64,000 nt of DNA from Litchfieldella anticariensis FP35 = DSM 16096 (GTDB lineage Bacteria; Pseudomonadota; Gammaproteobacteria; Pseudomonadales; Halomonadaceae). This document shows positions 54,684-63,884 of the stretch, in pieces; the stretch's first letter is position 1; each line of letters starts with the position of its first letter. Where the stretch lies: positions 613,497-677,496 of the forward strand of contig NZ_KE332388.1 of assembly GCF_000409775.1 (NCBI RefSeq). The letters run 5' to 3'. The position numbers were made by a program, and so were the translations under genes. The notes beneath the pieces were generated by a model, which did no database searches, had not been told where the DNA came from, and worked only from the letters and a program-made list of their open reading frames with translations.

Positions 54684-55478
54684 GTGACCGATAATCTCCG
54701 ACTCCATGGGTTCAACAACCTGACCAGCTCGCTGAGCTTCAACATCTACGATATCTGCTATGCCAAAACAGAGGAGCAGCGTAAGGCGTACATCGACTAT
54801 ATCGATGAACTGTACAACGCCGAGCGCTTGACGCAGATATTGAAGGATGTGACCAATATCATTGGCGCCCACGTTCTCAATATTGCTCGTCAGGACTATG
54901 AACCCCACGGTGCCAGTGTGACCATCCTCATCGCCGAGCACGAGTTGGATGAAGCCGATCCCGAGCAGACCGAACCAGGGCCGGGCCCACTGCCGGAAAC
55001 CGTGGTCGGCCACCTCGACAAGAGTCATGTAACGGTACACAGCTATCCGGAGTCTCACCCGGATAACGGCATCAGCACCTTCCGCCTGGACATCGACGTC
55101 TCGACCTGCGGCATGATCAGCCCGCTGAAGGCGCTGAACTACCTGATCCATAGCTTCGATTCCGATATCGTCACCATGGACTACCGGGTTCGGGGTTTCA
55201 CGCGTGACGTCGACGGCAAGAAGCTGTTCATCGACCACGACATCACCTCGATCCAGGACTATCTGGCTGAGGACACCAAGAACGCCTATCAGATGGTCGA
55301 TGTCAACGTCTATCAGGAAAACATGTTTCACACCAAAATGTTGCTCAAGGATTTCGAGCTCAACAACTATCTGTTTGGCACTTCGAGCCGCGACCTCACG
55401 TTCGAGGAAGCTCGTGATATCGAAGATCGCCTGCGCAAGGAAATGCTCGAGATCTTCTATTCGCGAAATCTCGATTGA
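54684..55478 (+). CDS. speD: S-adenosylmethionine decarboxylase proenzyme
   Basis: The product has 264 residues, the same length as E. coli SpeD, when started at GTG 54684 behind GGGAGG at 54671-54676; the longer frame from 54525 is not used. The self-cleavage site is between Lys113 and Ser114 in LDKSHVTVH, giving the pyruvoyl group. Further conserved parts are [21 protein letters not shown] and [16 protein letters not shown]. It produces decarboxylated SAM for spermidine synthesis. Confidence 0.96.
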   Translation: MTDNLRLHGFNNLTSSLSFNIYDICYAKTEEQRKAYIDYIDELYNAERLTQILKDVTNIIGAHVLNIARQDYEPHGASVTILIAEHELDEADPEQTEPGPGPLPETVVGHLDKSHVTVHSYPESHPDNGISTFRLDIDVSTCGMISPLKALNYLIHSFDSDIVTMDYRVRGFTRDVDGKKLFIDHDITSIQDYLAEDTKNAYQMVDVNVYQENMFHTKMLLKDFELNNYLFGTSSRDLTFEEARDIEDRLRKEMLEIFYSRNLD

Positions 55479-55523
55479 CGCTTCGCAAAGCTGTAAGCGA
55501 AACAATGATTTGGCGGCATCATG

Positions 55524-55557
55524 AAAACACCCCGACGAGCCTTCGTCGGGGTGTTTT
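55524..55557. terminator. Bidirectional terminator between speD and coq7
   Basis: AAAACACCCCGACGA (55524-55538) pairs with TCGTCGGGGTGTTTT (55543-55557), a perfect 15-bp stem with a 4-base loop. A-runs on one side and T-runs on the other allow it to end both convergent transcripts. Confidence 0.92.
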
Positions 55558-55567
55558 TTCTGATGGC

Positions 55568-56209
55568 TTACAGCTTGTAAACGCTCTTGGTCATGACTTT
55601 GGACATCAAGCGCATACCCAGCTTCACCGGCAACGGAAAACGTGCACCACCAGCCTCCAGCGCCCAGCGCTCGTGATGGGCTTCGTCCTCGCGCATTTGC
55701 TCGAGTACCGCTCGCGAACGACGGTCGCTGGTGGGCAATTGGTGAAGGTGGTCGTCAAGGTGTCTGCCGACCTGTTCCTCAGTGGCGGCAACGAAGCCCA
55801 GACTGACCCGATCACCCACCGCGCCAGCCACGGCGCCCAAGCCAAAGGATGCGGCATAGAATACCGGGTTCAATAGGCTGGTATGACCGTGCAATTCCTG
55901 CAGGCGCGTATCGCACCAAGCGAGGTGATCGATTTCCTCCTGAGCCGCCCGCTCCATCTGCTCACGCGTGTCAGGTAGCTTGGCCGTCAATCCCTGCCCT
56001 TGATAGAGCGCTTGGGCACACACTTCGCCCGTATGATTGATACGCATCAACCCTACGGCATGCTCACGCTCGGCTTCTGTCATTGGCTCATCGGCGATGT
56101 TACCCGCTGGCGACGGCCTTTCTGGCTGTGCGGCATGAGGTACCAGAGTACGCAGCACGGTGTCGAATTGATGGATCAGGCGGTCGGCGCGTGAAAGCTG
56201 ACGCGTCAT
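55568..56209 (-). CDS. coq7: Demethoxyubiquinone hydroxylase Coq7
   Basis: The product has 213 residues from ATG 56209. Diiron ligands are expected in [31 protein letters not shown] and [17 protein letters not shown], which carry the ExxH-type pairs. The protein hydroxylates demethoxyubiquinone in ubiquinone synthesis. It is the di-iron carboxylate enzyme used by pseudomonads and halomonads in place of UbiF. Confidence 0.95.
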   Translation of the reverse strand: MTRQLSRADRLIHQFDTVLRTLVPHAAQPERPSPAGNIADEPMTEAEREHAVGLMRINHTGEVCAQALYQGQGLTAKLPDTREQMERAAQEEIDHLAWCDTRLQELHGHTSLLNPVFYAASFGLGAVAGAVGDRVSLGFVAATEEQVGRHLDDHLHQLPTSDRRSRAVLEQMREDEAHHERWALEAGGARFPLPVKLGMRLMSKVMTKSVYKL

Positions 56210-56294
56210 GATGGATTCCCTTTGATTCAATGCCTTCAGTCTATCCCAACCCTACCGCAACGCGTAAGGTCATTGATCGGAAAGGTACGGAATG

Positions 56295-56322
56295 CACGAG
56301 GCCCCGCAGGTGGGGCCTCGTG
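56295..56322 (-). terminator. Hairpin downstream of hinT
   Basis: CACGAGGCCCC (56295-56305) pairs with GGGGCCTCGTG (56312-56322) around a 6-base loop, 70 bases past the hinT stop. There is no U-tail in either direction, so the role is uncertain. Confidence 0.5.
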
Positions 56323-56391
56323 AAAAATCAAGATGCACCGATGCGTCGTTCGCTTGAATCGCCGCGCCTCGTTCGGGTCGGACGGCGCCAG

Positions 56392-56733
56392 CTACCCAGC
56401 CGGCCATGTGAAGCGTCGACCGCCCATCAGGTGCATATGTATATGATAGACCGACTGACCTCCTTTTTCATTGCAGTTCATCACCACACGATAGCCGTCC
56501 TCGGCAAAGCCGTACTCGTTGGCCAGCTTGGCCGCCGAGAACGTCATCCGGCCCACCAGCGCCAGATCGTCTTCCTTGAGATCATTCAGGGTGGCGACAT
56601 GTCGTTTGGGAATGAGCAGCACATGGGTCGGTGCCTGAGGATTGATGTCGTTGAACGCTAGAACATCCTCGTCTTCATAGACGATGTCAGAAGGAATTTC
56701 GCGGTTGATGATCTTGCAGAACAGGCAATCCAT
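56392..56733 (-). CDS. hinT: HIT-family nucleotide-binding protein
   Basis: The product has 113 residues with the histidine-triad loop VYHIHMHLMGG (His97, His99, His101) and the N-terminal DCLFCKIINREIPS. It hydrolyses adenosine phosphoramidates. The C-terminus is a little shorter than in E. coli HinT. It lies between coq7 and the pentitol cluster and marks the end of the conserved core. Confidence 0.94.
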   Translation of the reverse strand: MDCLFCKIINREIPSDIVYEDEDVLAFNDINPQAPTHVLLIPKRHVATLNDLKEDDLALVGRMTFSAAKLANEYGFAEDGYRVVMNCNEKGGQSVYHIHMHLMGGRRFTWPAG

Positions 56734-57060
56734 GACGCACTCCGATCAGAATGGGGCTGAATGATGTCGTCAGAGCACGAGGTTACTCCTGCTCGGCACG
56801 GTTGTCAGTCCATATAACCACCAGTGGGGCCCGATCAGGCCTCTCCTCCCCCACTAGACATTGGTCTAAACTCCGTTGATTTAACTTTGAAGGATATCTA
56901 ATCTCCACAAATGTTGACGTTAACATTTAATCGCGTCAGCAACGTCTCACTTCACACACGCCTCAAGCACATGTTTCAGGCCGAAGTGATCACCACCGAA
57001 TCGGTGGATAGCGAAGGTACCTCTCACTTCGGGATACTTGGCGATAAAGGAGAGAACTAG
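56734..57060 (+). other. Intergenic region ahead of the pentitol cluster with a structured leader
   Basis: Of the 327-bp gap, the first part (56734-56850) shows nothing recognisable. P1 occupies 56854-56926. The leader behind it contains CCGAAGTG (56981-56988) pairing with CACTTCGG (57025-57032) around an inner hairpin CCACCG/CGGTGG (56993-57007). A frame of 49 codons from an ATG at 56911 to TAG 57058 ends exactly before the SDR ATG; its reality is doubtful. Confidence 0.45.
56854..56926 (+). promoter_or_regulatory. Promoter P1 of the pentitol SDR gene with a two-part regulatory element
   Basis: Site A: CTAGACATTGGTC (56854-56866) is an imperfect inverted repeat TAGAC-N4-GTCTA. A -35 TTGATT (56876-56881), 17-bp spacer and -10 TAATCT (56899-56904) follow. 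Site B: ATGTTGACGTTAACAT (56911-56926) sits at the expected transcription start and has the central CG dyad of LacI/GalR-type operators. The same arrangement recurs at 57928-57999. Confidence 0.72.
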
Positions 57061-57789
57061 ATGGCGAATGAATTGATTGGCAAGGTGGCAGCCGTTACCG
57101 GCGCGGCATCGGGTATCGGGCTGGCCAGTGTCAAGGCGATGATCGCGTCAGGCGCCCGTGTGGTACTGATCGACCGCGATGAAGCCGCTCTGATGGCGAT
57201 CTGCGAGGAGCTCGGTGATGCCGCGACTCCCCTGGTCATCGATCTGCTCGACCCGAAGGACTGTGCGACTCTGCTGTCCCAGGTCCTGGAGAAGGCAGGC
57301 CAACTCGATATCTTCCACGCCAATGCCGGTAGCTATATCGGTGGCGACCTGCTCGATGCCGACCCGGACGCGATCGATCGGATGGTGAGCCTGAACGTCA
57401 GTGTTGTAATGAAGAACGTCCATAATGTCCTGCCACACATGATTGAGCGTGGCACGGGGGACATCATGGTGACGAGCTCGGTGGCCGGGCATTTTCCCGT
57501 CCCCTGGGAGCCGGTTTACGCATCATCCAAGTGGGCCATGACCAGTTTCGTGCAGACCGTGCGCCGCCAGGTTCTGAAACACGGCATCCGAGTTGCTTCG
57601 GTCTCTCCCGGCCCGGTCAACAGTGCATTGCTCGCCGACTGGCCGGAAGAAAATCTGTGCAAGGCGAAGGAATCCGGCAGCATTATCGAACCGACCGAGG
57701 TGGCCGATGCCATCATGTACATGCTGACCCGCCCCCGCAATGTGACCATTCGCGACATGGTGGTCCTGCCCAGCAATTTCGATATGTAA
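57061..57789 (+). CDS. Short-chain dehydrogenase, ribitol 2-dehydrogenase-like
   Basis: The product has 242 residues. The Rossmann motif TGAASGIG, the NAG-type motif HANAGSYIGG and the catalytic YASSK (Ser-Tyr-Lys) are present. The sequence resembles Klebsiella ribitol dehydrogenase in DIFHANAGSYIGGDLLDADPD and in the ending VTIRDMVVLPSNFDM, so oxidation of ribitol to D-ribulose with NAD+ is the best guess. It is the first gene of the pentitol cluster, behind promoter P1, and has a GGAG ribosome site. Substrate could also be another pentitol. Confidence 0.85.
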   Translation: MANELIGKVAAVTGAASGIGLASVKAMIASGARVVLIDRDEAALMAICEELGDAATPLVIDLLDPKDCATLLSQVLEKAGQLDIFHANAGSYIGGDLLDADPDAIDRMVSLNVSVVMKNVHNVLPHMIERGTGDIMVTSSVAGHFPVPWEPVYASSKWAMTSFVQTVRRQVLKHGIRVASVSPGPVNSALLADWPEENLCKAKESGSIIEPTEVADAIMYMLTRPRNVTIRDMVVLPSNFDM

Positions 57790-57927
57790 GAAGGACATCC
57801 GACACCGTAACGGCAAGGATGACTCTTGCGATTCGGCGATCATCCGAAACTATAAGTTTCCGAAGATTCTGAACGTACAGATCCGGTGGATCCGCCAGCC
57901 GTCGACTGACAAGGAATACTGAAGGAG

Positions 57928-57999
57928 CTAGACATTGGTCGAAGGCCCGTTGACCCGCCAGACAGAGCCTTCTAGCCTTCTAAATGTTGACGTTAACAT
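57928..57999 (+). promoter_or_regulatory. Promoter P2 of the pentitol ABC operon with the same two-part regulatory element
   Basis: Site A CTAGACATTGGTC (57928-57940) is identical to that of P1. Then TTGACC (57950-57955), a 17-bp spacer and TAGCCT (57973-57978). Site B ATGTTGACGTTAACAT (57984-57999) is identical to P1. The A-to-B distance is 56 bp, versus 57 bp in P1. The two transcripts are very likely co-regulated. Confidence 0.72.
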
Positions 58000-58052
58000 A
58001 AAACCAGTGTCAGCCCCCTTACAACGTGACAAGAACAAGCCTGGAGCCAACC

Positions 58053-58991
58053 ATGAATATCAGCGAAATCACAGCACACGTCCGCAAGACCGCTCTCGTC
58101 ACCGCCTGCGGCACTGCCCTAGCCACGGGCACAGCGGTGGCAGATGACCACACCCTGACAATCGGCATGTCCTTCCAGGAGCTCAACAACGAGTACTTCG
58201 TGACCATGCAGGAGGCGCTCGAGAGCGCCGCCGACAGCCTGGGGGCCGAGGTGATCACCACCGATGCCCGCCATGACGTCGCCAAGCAGGTCAGCGATGT
58301 CGAAGACATGATCCAGCGGGGTATCGACATCCTGTTGCTCAACCCCGCCGACTCAGTAGGTGTCGAGACGGCGGTGCTGGCCGCCAAGGAAGCCGGCGTC
58401 ACCACGGTCGCGATCGATGCCCAGGCCAACGGCCCGGTGGACGGGTTCGTGGGCTCCAAGAACTACGACGCCGGCTACAAGGCGTGCGACTACCTGGCCC
58501 AGCAACTCGACGGTGAAGGTCAGGTGGCTTTGTTGGACGGCATTCCGGTCGTGCCGATCCTGCAGCGCATCGATGGCTGCACCGCCGCGCTCGACGAATA
58601 CCCCGGCATCGAGGTGGTCGACAAGCAGAACGGCCGCCAGGAGCGTACCCACGCCATGACGGTGACCGAGAACATCATCCAGGCCCACCCCGATCTCGAC
58701 GGCCTGTTCAGCGTCAACGACATCGGCTCATTGGGTGCCCTGATCGCCATCAACTCCAGCAGCAAGGACATCAAGCTGGTCAGCGTCGACGGTCATCCCG
58801 AGGCCGTTGCCGAGATCCAAAAGGCCGATTCGCCGTTCATCGCCACCTCGGCCCAGTATCCCCGCGACATGGTGCGCCTGGGGCTCGGCCTGGGTCTGGC
58901 CAAGCACTGGGGCGCCAGCACCGCTCCCGCGGAAATCCCCATCGACGTGGAGCTGATCGACCGCGAAAAGGCCGCCGACTTCAGCTGGTAA
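58053..58991 (+). CDS. Periplasmic sugar/pentitol-binding protein of an ABC importer
   Basis: The product has 312 residues from ATG 58053 (TGGAGCCAACC ribosome site). Signal peptide 1-30 (cleavage after AVA) is followed by a Peripla_BP_4 fold like ribose- and xylose-binding proteins (TIGMSFQELNNEYFVTMQEAL, DARHDVAKQVSDVEDMIQRGIDILLLNPAD and SVDGHPEAVAEIQKADSPF). With the following ATPase and permease it forms one importer, probably for a pentitol or pentose. It is the first gene behind promoter P2. Confidence 0.92.
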   Translation: MNISEITAHVRKTALVTACGTALATGTAVADDHTLTIGMSFQELNNEYFVTMQEALESAADSLGAEVITTDARHDVAKQVSDVEDMIQRGIDILLLNPADSVGVETAVLAAKEAGVTTVAIDAQANGPVDGFVGSKNYDAGYKACDYLAQQLDGEGQVALLDGIPVVPILQRIDGCTAALDEYPGIEVVDKQNGRQERTHAMTVTENIIQAHPDLDGLFSVNDIGSLGALIAINSSSKDIKLVSVDGHPEAVAEIQKADSPFIATSAQYPRDMVRLGLGLGLAKHWGASTAPAEIPIDVELIDREKAADFSW

Positions 58992-59049
58992 CCCCTACCG
59001 CAGACGCTGACAACGTGTGCCGCCCAAGGCGGCACACGAGGGTATCCCC

Positions 59050-60552
59050 ATGACTCCATTACTTTCCCTGAGACACATCTCGAAGTCGTTTCCCGGGGTC
59101 AAGGCCCTGCAGGATGTGTCACTCGATGTCCACGCCGGCGAGGTGCATGCCCTGCTCGGCGAGAACGGGGCCGGCAAGTCGACCCTGATGAAGATCCTCT
59201 GCGGCATCTACCGCCAGGACGAGGGGGACATCATCATCGATGGCAAGACGTGCGACTTCCACGGCTATCAGGACGCCCTCAACGCCGGGGTCGGCATCAT
59301 CTTCCAGGAATTCAGCCTGATTCCGGACCTGGATGCCGTGGATAACATCTTCCTGGGCCGAGAACTGCGCAACCGGCTCGGGCTGCGAGACCGGCCCGGC
59401 ATGATCCGCGAGGCACAACGCCTGTTCGACCGCCTCAAGGTCTCGATTCCCATGGACTGTCCCATCGCCGAACTGAGCGTCGCCGATCAACAGTTCATCG
59501 AGATCGCCAAGGCACTGTCACTGGATGCCCGCATCCTGGTCCTCGACGAGCCGACCGCGACCCTGACGCCCAGCGAAGCCGACCACCTGTTCACCATCAT
59601 GCGAGAATTGCGCGAGCAACAGGTCGGCATGGTGTTCATCTCCCACCACATGGAGGAGATCTTCACCATCTGCGATCGCGTCACCGTGATGCGCGATGGC
59701 GAGAAGGTCGACGACTGCGACATCGTGTCGACCACCCCCGACGACCTGATCGAGAAGATGGTCGGCCGACGCGTCGAGAATATCTTCCCTGAACACCGTT
59801 GCGATGCCGACTACCACGATGTGGTGCTGGACATCGAGGCCCTTCGCCTCGACACCAATGGCCCCGAGCACTCGCTGAAGCTCCACCGTGGCGAGATCCT
59901 CGGCTTCGCCGGTCTGGTGGGGTCTGGTCGCACGGAACTGGCCATGGGGCTGATCGGCGCGACGCGTCCCGCTCATGCCAAGGTCAGCATGGAGGGGAAG
60001 CCGGTCAAGCTTCGTCACCCCGCCACCGCCCTGAAGCTGGGGATCGGCCTGCTTCCGGAAAGCCGCAAGACCCAGGGGCTGATCCTGCCATTCTCGTGTC
60101 GCGACAACATCTCCTTGAACAACCTGACGCAATTCCAGGGAGCGCTGCCGCTGATCCGACGCGGCCAGGAGTCCCGCACCGCCGCCGAGCTAATGGCGTC
60201 GGTACGCGTCAAGGCGCCCAGTCCCGAAACCCCGGTAGGCGACCTCAGTGGCGGCAACCAGCAGAAGGTGGTCATCGCCCGCTGGCTGGGGCACCAGTGC
60301 AAGGTGCTGATCTTCGATGAGCCCACCCGCGGCATCGATGTCGGCGCAAAGTCGGAGATCTATGCACTGATGAAGGAGCTCACCGCTCAGGGGGTGTCGA
60401 TCATCATGATCTCCTCGGAACTGCCCGAAGTGCTTGGCCTGTGCGATCGCGCCGCGGTCTTCTACCACGGCCGGATCGCTGCCGAACTCCAAGGCGAAGA
60501 CCTCAACTCACAATCCATCATGCATCATGCCACGGGAGGACTCAGCTCATGA
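59050..60552 (+). CDS. Sugar ABC transporter ATP-binding protein (duplicated ATPase, RbsA/XylG type)
   Basis: The product has 500 residues with two ABC domains. The first has Walker A GENGAGKS (37-44), a signature region and Walker [16 protein letters not shown]. The second has a degenerate Walker A ([13 protein letters not shown]), a clear [15 protein letters not shown] signature and [14 protein letters not shown]. Such proteins power carbohydrate import (CUT2 class). It overlaps the permease start by 4 bp. Confidence 0.95.
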   Translation: MTPLLSLRHISKSFPGVKALQDVSLDVHAGEVHALLGENGAGKSTLMKILCGIYRQDEGDIIIDGKTCDFHGYQDALNAGVGIIFQEFSLIPDLDAVDNIFLGRELRNRLGLRDRPGMIREAQRLFDRLKVSIPMDCPIAELSVADQQFIEIAKALSLDARILVLDEPTATLTPSEADHLFTIMRELREQQVGMVFISHHMEEIFTICDRVTVMRDGEKVDDCDIVSTTPDDLIEKMVGRRVENIFPEHRCDADYHDVVLDIEALRLDTNGPEHSLKLHRGEILGFAGLVGSGRTELAMGLIGATRPAHAKVSMEGKPVKLRHPATALKLGIGLLPESRKTQGLILPFSCRDNISLNNLTQFQGALPLIRRGQESRTAAELMASVRVKAPSPETPVGDLSGGNQQKVVIARWLGHQCKVLIFDEPTRGIDVGAKSEIYALMKELTAQGVSIIMISSELPEVLGLCDRAAVFYHGRIAAELQGEDLNSQSIMHHATGGLSS

Positions 60553-61529
60553 GCCAGCTCGCCTCTACTCCCGGTACCACCCGTCAGTCACTCAGCCTGC
60601 GACTGGCCCGCTGGCGCCGCACCCCAGTCTTCTACCCGCTGATCGGCTTCATCGTCGTCTTCATCGCCATGGCGGTGATCAATGACAACTTCCTGACCTC
60701 GAGCAACATGGTCAACCTGGCTCGCCAGGCGTCGATCATCGCGATCATCGCCGCGGGGATGAGCCTGGCCATCCTCACCGGCGGTATCGATCTCTCGGTC
60801 GGGCCGGTGATGGCCCTGTCGGGGACGGTCATGGCCGGCCTGATGGTCGCCGGCGTTCCTCCGGTGCTGGCCATCGTGCTCGGGCTGCTGGTGGGGGCCG
60901 CCTTCGGCGCATTCAATGGCGTCTTCGTCGCCTTCGCCGGCATGCCGCCGATCATCGTCACACTGGCGACCATGGGCATTGCCCGCGGGCTCGGGCTGAT
61001 CTATACCGGCGGCTACCCGATTTCCGGACTGCCCCAGGAGTTCGCCTTCTTCGGTCGCGGCAGCCTGGCCGGCATCGAGATGCCCATCCTGATCATGATC
61101 GGCGTCTATGCCATCGGCTATGTGCTGCTCAGCCACACCGCCACCGGTCGCTACCTGTATGCCATCGGCGGCAACGAGGAGGCCACCCGACTGTCCGGCA
61201 TACGCGTCTCGCGCTACAAGCTGCTCGTCTACACCCTGAGCGGCACCACCGCGGCCATCGCCGGACTGATCCTGACCTCGCGCCTGATGAGCGGCCAGCC
61301 CAACGCCGGGGTCGGCTTCGAACTCGACGCCATCGCCGCCGTGGTCCTAGGGGGCGCCGCCATCACCGGCGGCCGCGGCATGATCCTCGGCACCCTCGTC
61401 GGCGCCCTGTTGCTCGGTGTGCTCAACAACGGCCTGAACCTGATGGGTGTCTCGCCCTACCTCCAGAATGTCATCAAGGGTCTCATCATCCTGCTGGCGA
61501 TCTACATCAGCCGCAAGCGCACGCCCTGA
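60549..61529 (+). CDS. Sugar ABC transporter permease (RbsC/AraH type)
   Basis: The product has 326 residues and about eight to ten membrane segments. Typical CUT2 permease motifs are [24 protein letters not shown], the EAA-like loop region [20 protein letters not shown] and [32 protein letters not shown]. Only one permease gene is present, so it probably forms a homodimer. ATG overlaps the ATPase stop (ATGA). Confidence 0.95.
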   Translation: MSQLASTPGTTRQSLSLRLARWRRTPVFYPLIGFIVVFIAMAVINDNFLTSSNMVNLARQASIIAIIAAGMSLAILTGGIDLSVGPVMALSGTVMAGLMVAGVPPVLAIVLGLLVGAAFGAFNGVFVAFAGMPPIIVTLATMGIARGLGLIYTGGYPISGLPQEFAFFGRGSLAGIEMPILIMIGVYAIGYVLLSHTATGRYLYAIGGNEEATRLSGIRVSRYKLLVYTLSGTTAAIAGLILTSRLMSGQPNAGVGFELDAIAAVVLGGAAITGGRGMILGTLVGALLLGVLNNGLNLMGVSPYLQNVIKGLIILLAIYISRKRTP

Positions 61530-61576
61530 CAACCGACCCGATCAAGATCATCTTCAAGCCGTAAGGGGGAACCATC

Positions 61577-63118
61577 ATGGACACCGTCATCGGTATCGAT
61601 ATCGGGACCCAGAGCGCCAAGGCCCTGGTGATCGATCACCAGGGCCGGATCCTGGCCGAGCATAGCCATGGCTACCGCGTCGACACCCCTCGCCCACTCT
61701 GGGCCGAGCAGTGGCCGGACATATGGTGGGAAGCCGTGCTCACCTGCCTCCGAGCCTGCCTGTCAGCCCCCGGCGTCGACCCCAGGGGCGTCAAGGGGCT
61801 GTGTGTCAGCAGTCTCTACGGTGGCTCGGGCATCCCGGTCGACGCCGAGATTCGGCCTCTGCATCCCTGCCTGATCTGGATGGATCGCCGGGCCGAAGCC
61901 CAGGTCCAGTGGGTGAAAGAGCATATCGATCTGGCCCAACTGGGAGACATCACCGGCAACGGGGTAGACAGCTACTACGGCTTCACCAAGATGATGTGGC
62001 TCAAGGCCGAGCGCCCGGAAATCTGGGAGCGGACCCGCTACCTGCTACCGCCCAACAGCTACATCAACTATCGCCTGAGTGGCGAGATTGCCATCGACCA
62101 CAGTTCGGCCGGCAACACCGGCGGCATCTACGACCTGGAGGAACGCGACTGGTCGACGGAAATGCTCGACGCCCTGGGACTCGATCGGGACAAGCTGCCG
62201 ACCCGACTGGTGGACTCGGGAACCTCTGTCGGCGGCCTGCTGCCGTCGCTGGCCGATTCACTGGGCCTGTGCGCCGATATCCCCGTGGTCGCCGGTGGTG
62301 TCGATGCGGCGATGGCCACGCTGGCGGCGGGGGCGACCCGACCCGGCAATCATGTCGCCATGATCGGCACCAGCATGTGTTGGGGGGTGATCAATCAGCG
62401 CGTCGATTCCAGCCAGGGGCTGATCAGCATGCCGCATGTACTGAACAGCGAACGGGACCTCTATACCTTTGGCGGCGCCCTGACCGCCGGAGCCTCGGTC
62501 AGCTGGTTCGTCGATACCTTCTGCGGCAAGGACCAGGCCACTGCTGGGGAGCATGGCAGCGCCTACGACCAGCTCGAACTGCCCGCCCGTGAGCTTCCCC
62601 CTGGCGCCGATGGCCTGCTCTTCCTGCCCTACCTGATGGGAGAGCGCAGCCCGGTATGGGACGCCCAGGCCAGCGCCGGCTTCATCGGCCTCAGTCTCTA
62701 TCACCGCCGCCACCACCTGTATCGTGCCGTACTGGAAGGCGTGACTTTCGCCCTGCGACACAACATGGAGGCGGGCATCCGACTGGGGGTGGCCCTCGAC
62801 TCCCGCCTGATCGTGGTCGGCGGCGCCACCCGGTCGGACCTGTGGATGCAGATCATCGCCGACGTAACCCGCATGCCGGTCTACACCTTCCGCGAGAACG
62901 TGGAGGCGGCCTTGGGAGCCGCCCTGCTGGCCGGGCAGGCCACCGGCTTGCTCGACCTGGCCCCCCCCCTGCGGCATGGCACCCTGATCGAGCGCGCCGA
63001 GCCATCCGAGGCGGCAGCGGGTCGTTACGACGAACTGTTCACGCTGTATTGCCGGCTCTATCCGACGTTGAAGCCGATCATGCATCGACTCAATGCAAAC
63101 GACACACGGAGCAAGTGA
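61577..63118 (+). CDS. FGGY-family carbohydrate kinase (possible pentulokinase)
   Basis: The product has 513 residues. N-terminal phosphate-binding motif IGIDIGTQSAKALVID and the FGGY_C domain with YTFGGALTAGASVSWF and VVGGATRSDLWMQIIADV (signature region) are present. The ATP-site loop GTSMCWGVIN differs from the usual xylulokinase form and is closer to the ribulokinase style, so D-ribulose (the product of ribitol oxidation) is a plausible substrate. The start ATG has a GTAAGGGGG ribosome site. It belongs to the P2 transcript (47 bp after the permease). Confidence 0.88.
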   Translation: MDTVIGIDIGTQSAKALVIDHQGRILAEHSHGYRVDTPRPLWAEQWPDIWWEAVLTCLRACLSAPGVDPRGVKGLCVSSLYGGSGIPVDAEIRPLHPCLIWMDRRAEAQVQWVKEHIDLAQLGDITGNGVDSYYGFTKMMWLKAERPEIWERTRYLLPPNSYINYRLSGEIAIDHSSAGNTGGIYDLEERDWSTEMLDALGLDRDKLPTRLVDSGTSVGGLLPSLADSLGLCADIPVVAGGVDAAMATLAAGATRPGNHVAMIGTSMCWGVINQRVDSSQGLISMPHVLNSERDLYTFGGALTAGASVSWFVDTFCGKDQATAGEHGSAYDQLELPARELPPGADGLLFLPYLMGERSPVWDAQASAGFIGLSLYHRRHHLYRAVLEGVTFALRHNMEAGIRLGVALDSRLIVVGGATRSDLWMQIIADVTRMPVYTFRENVEAALGAALLAGQATGLLDLAPPLRHGTLIERAEPSEAAAGRYDELFTLYCRLYPTLKPIMHRLNANDTRSK

Positions 63119-63127
63119 CATCACATC

Positions 63128-63859
63128 ATGAATTTCGAACTCCAGAATCAATGCATCCTCGTCACGGGGGCGACCAGCGGCATCGGACTCGACATTGCAC
63201 GGTCCCTCGCCGAGTTCGGCGCCGAACTGGTGCTGTTCGGTCGCAACCGGGGCAAGCTCGCCGAACTCAAGCGAGAACTGGGGGCACGTACCCTGGCCGT
63301 CGACATCACCGATGAGGCCGCGGTCACCGAGGCCTTCGCCGGGATACCCGTCCTCGATGGCCTGGTCAACTGTGCCGGCATCTCGATCCTTGACGACGTC
63401 CTGGACGTCAAGGCGGAAGACCTCGAGCGGATCATGACCACCAACGTCACCGCCAGTGCCGTGGTAGCGCGGGAAGCAGCACGCCACATGATCGAGCACA
63501 GCCGCCAGGGCAGTATCGTCAACGTCTCCAGTCAGGCGGCCATGGCCGCCCTGCCAGGCCACCTCGGCTATTGCGCGTCCAAGGCGGCCATGGATGCCAT
63601 GACCCGCGTACTGTGCCTCGAGCTTGGCCCCAAGGGCATCCGCGTCAACAGCGTCAATCCGACAGTGACCCTGACCCCCATGGCCGAGCGTGCCTGGGCG
63701 GATCCCGCCAAGCGCGAGCCGATGCTGGCCGCCATCCCGCTGGGTCGCTTCGCCACCCCTAGGGAAGTCGCCCTGCCGGTGGCCTTCCTGCTGAGCCCGG
63801 CCGCGTCGATGATCAGCGGCGCCTGCCTGCCGATCGACGGAGGTTTCACGTCACACTAG
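63128..63859 (+). CDS. Short-chain dehydrogenase, L-xylulose reductase (DCXR)-like
   Basis: The product has 243 residues. The Rossmann motif TGATSGIG, NCAGISI and the catalytic YCASK are in place. The C-terminal segment VNPTVTLTPMAERAWADP and the following IPLGRFA resemble mammalian and bacterial L-xylulose reductases, so an interconversion of xylitol and L-xylulose, or of a related pentitol, is likely. It lies 9 bp after the kinase gene, in the same operon. Confidence 0.85.
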   Translation: MNFELQNQCILVTGATSGIGLDIARSLAEFGAELVLFGRNRGKLAELKRELGARTLAVDITDEAAVTEAFAGIPVLDGLVNCAGISILDDVLDVKAEDLERIMTTNVTASAVVAREAARHMIEHSRQGSIVNVSSQAAMAALPGHLGYCASKAAMDAMTRVLCLELGPKGIRVNSVNPTVTLTPMAERAWADPAKREPMLAAIPLGRFATPREVALPVAFLLSPAASMISGACLPIDGGFTSH

Positions 63860-63884
63860 TCTCGCATTCTACAAGGAGCCTGAC

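Noticed and set aside
62258..63562. 434-codon minus-strand open frame opposite the FGGY kinase and SDR genes
   Set aside because: The plus strand encodes two well-recognised enzymes with ribosome sites. The minus frame crosses two genes and shows no family motif.
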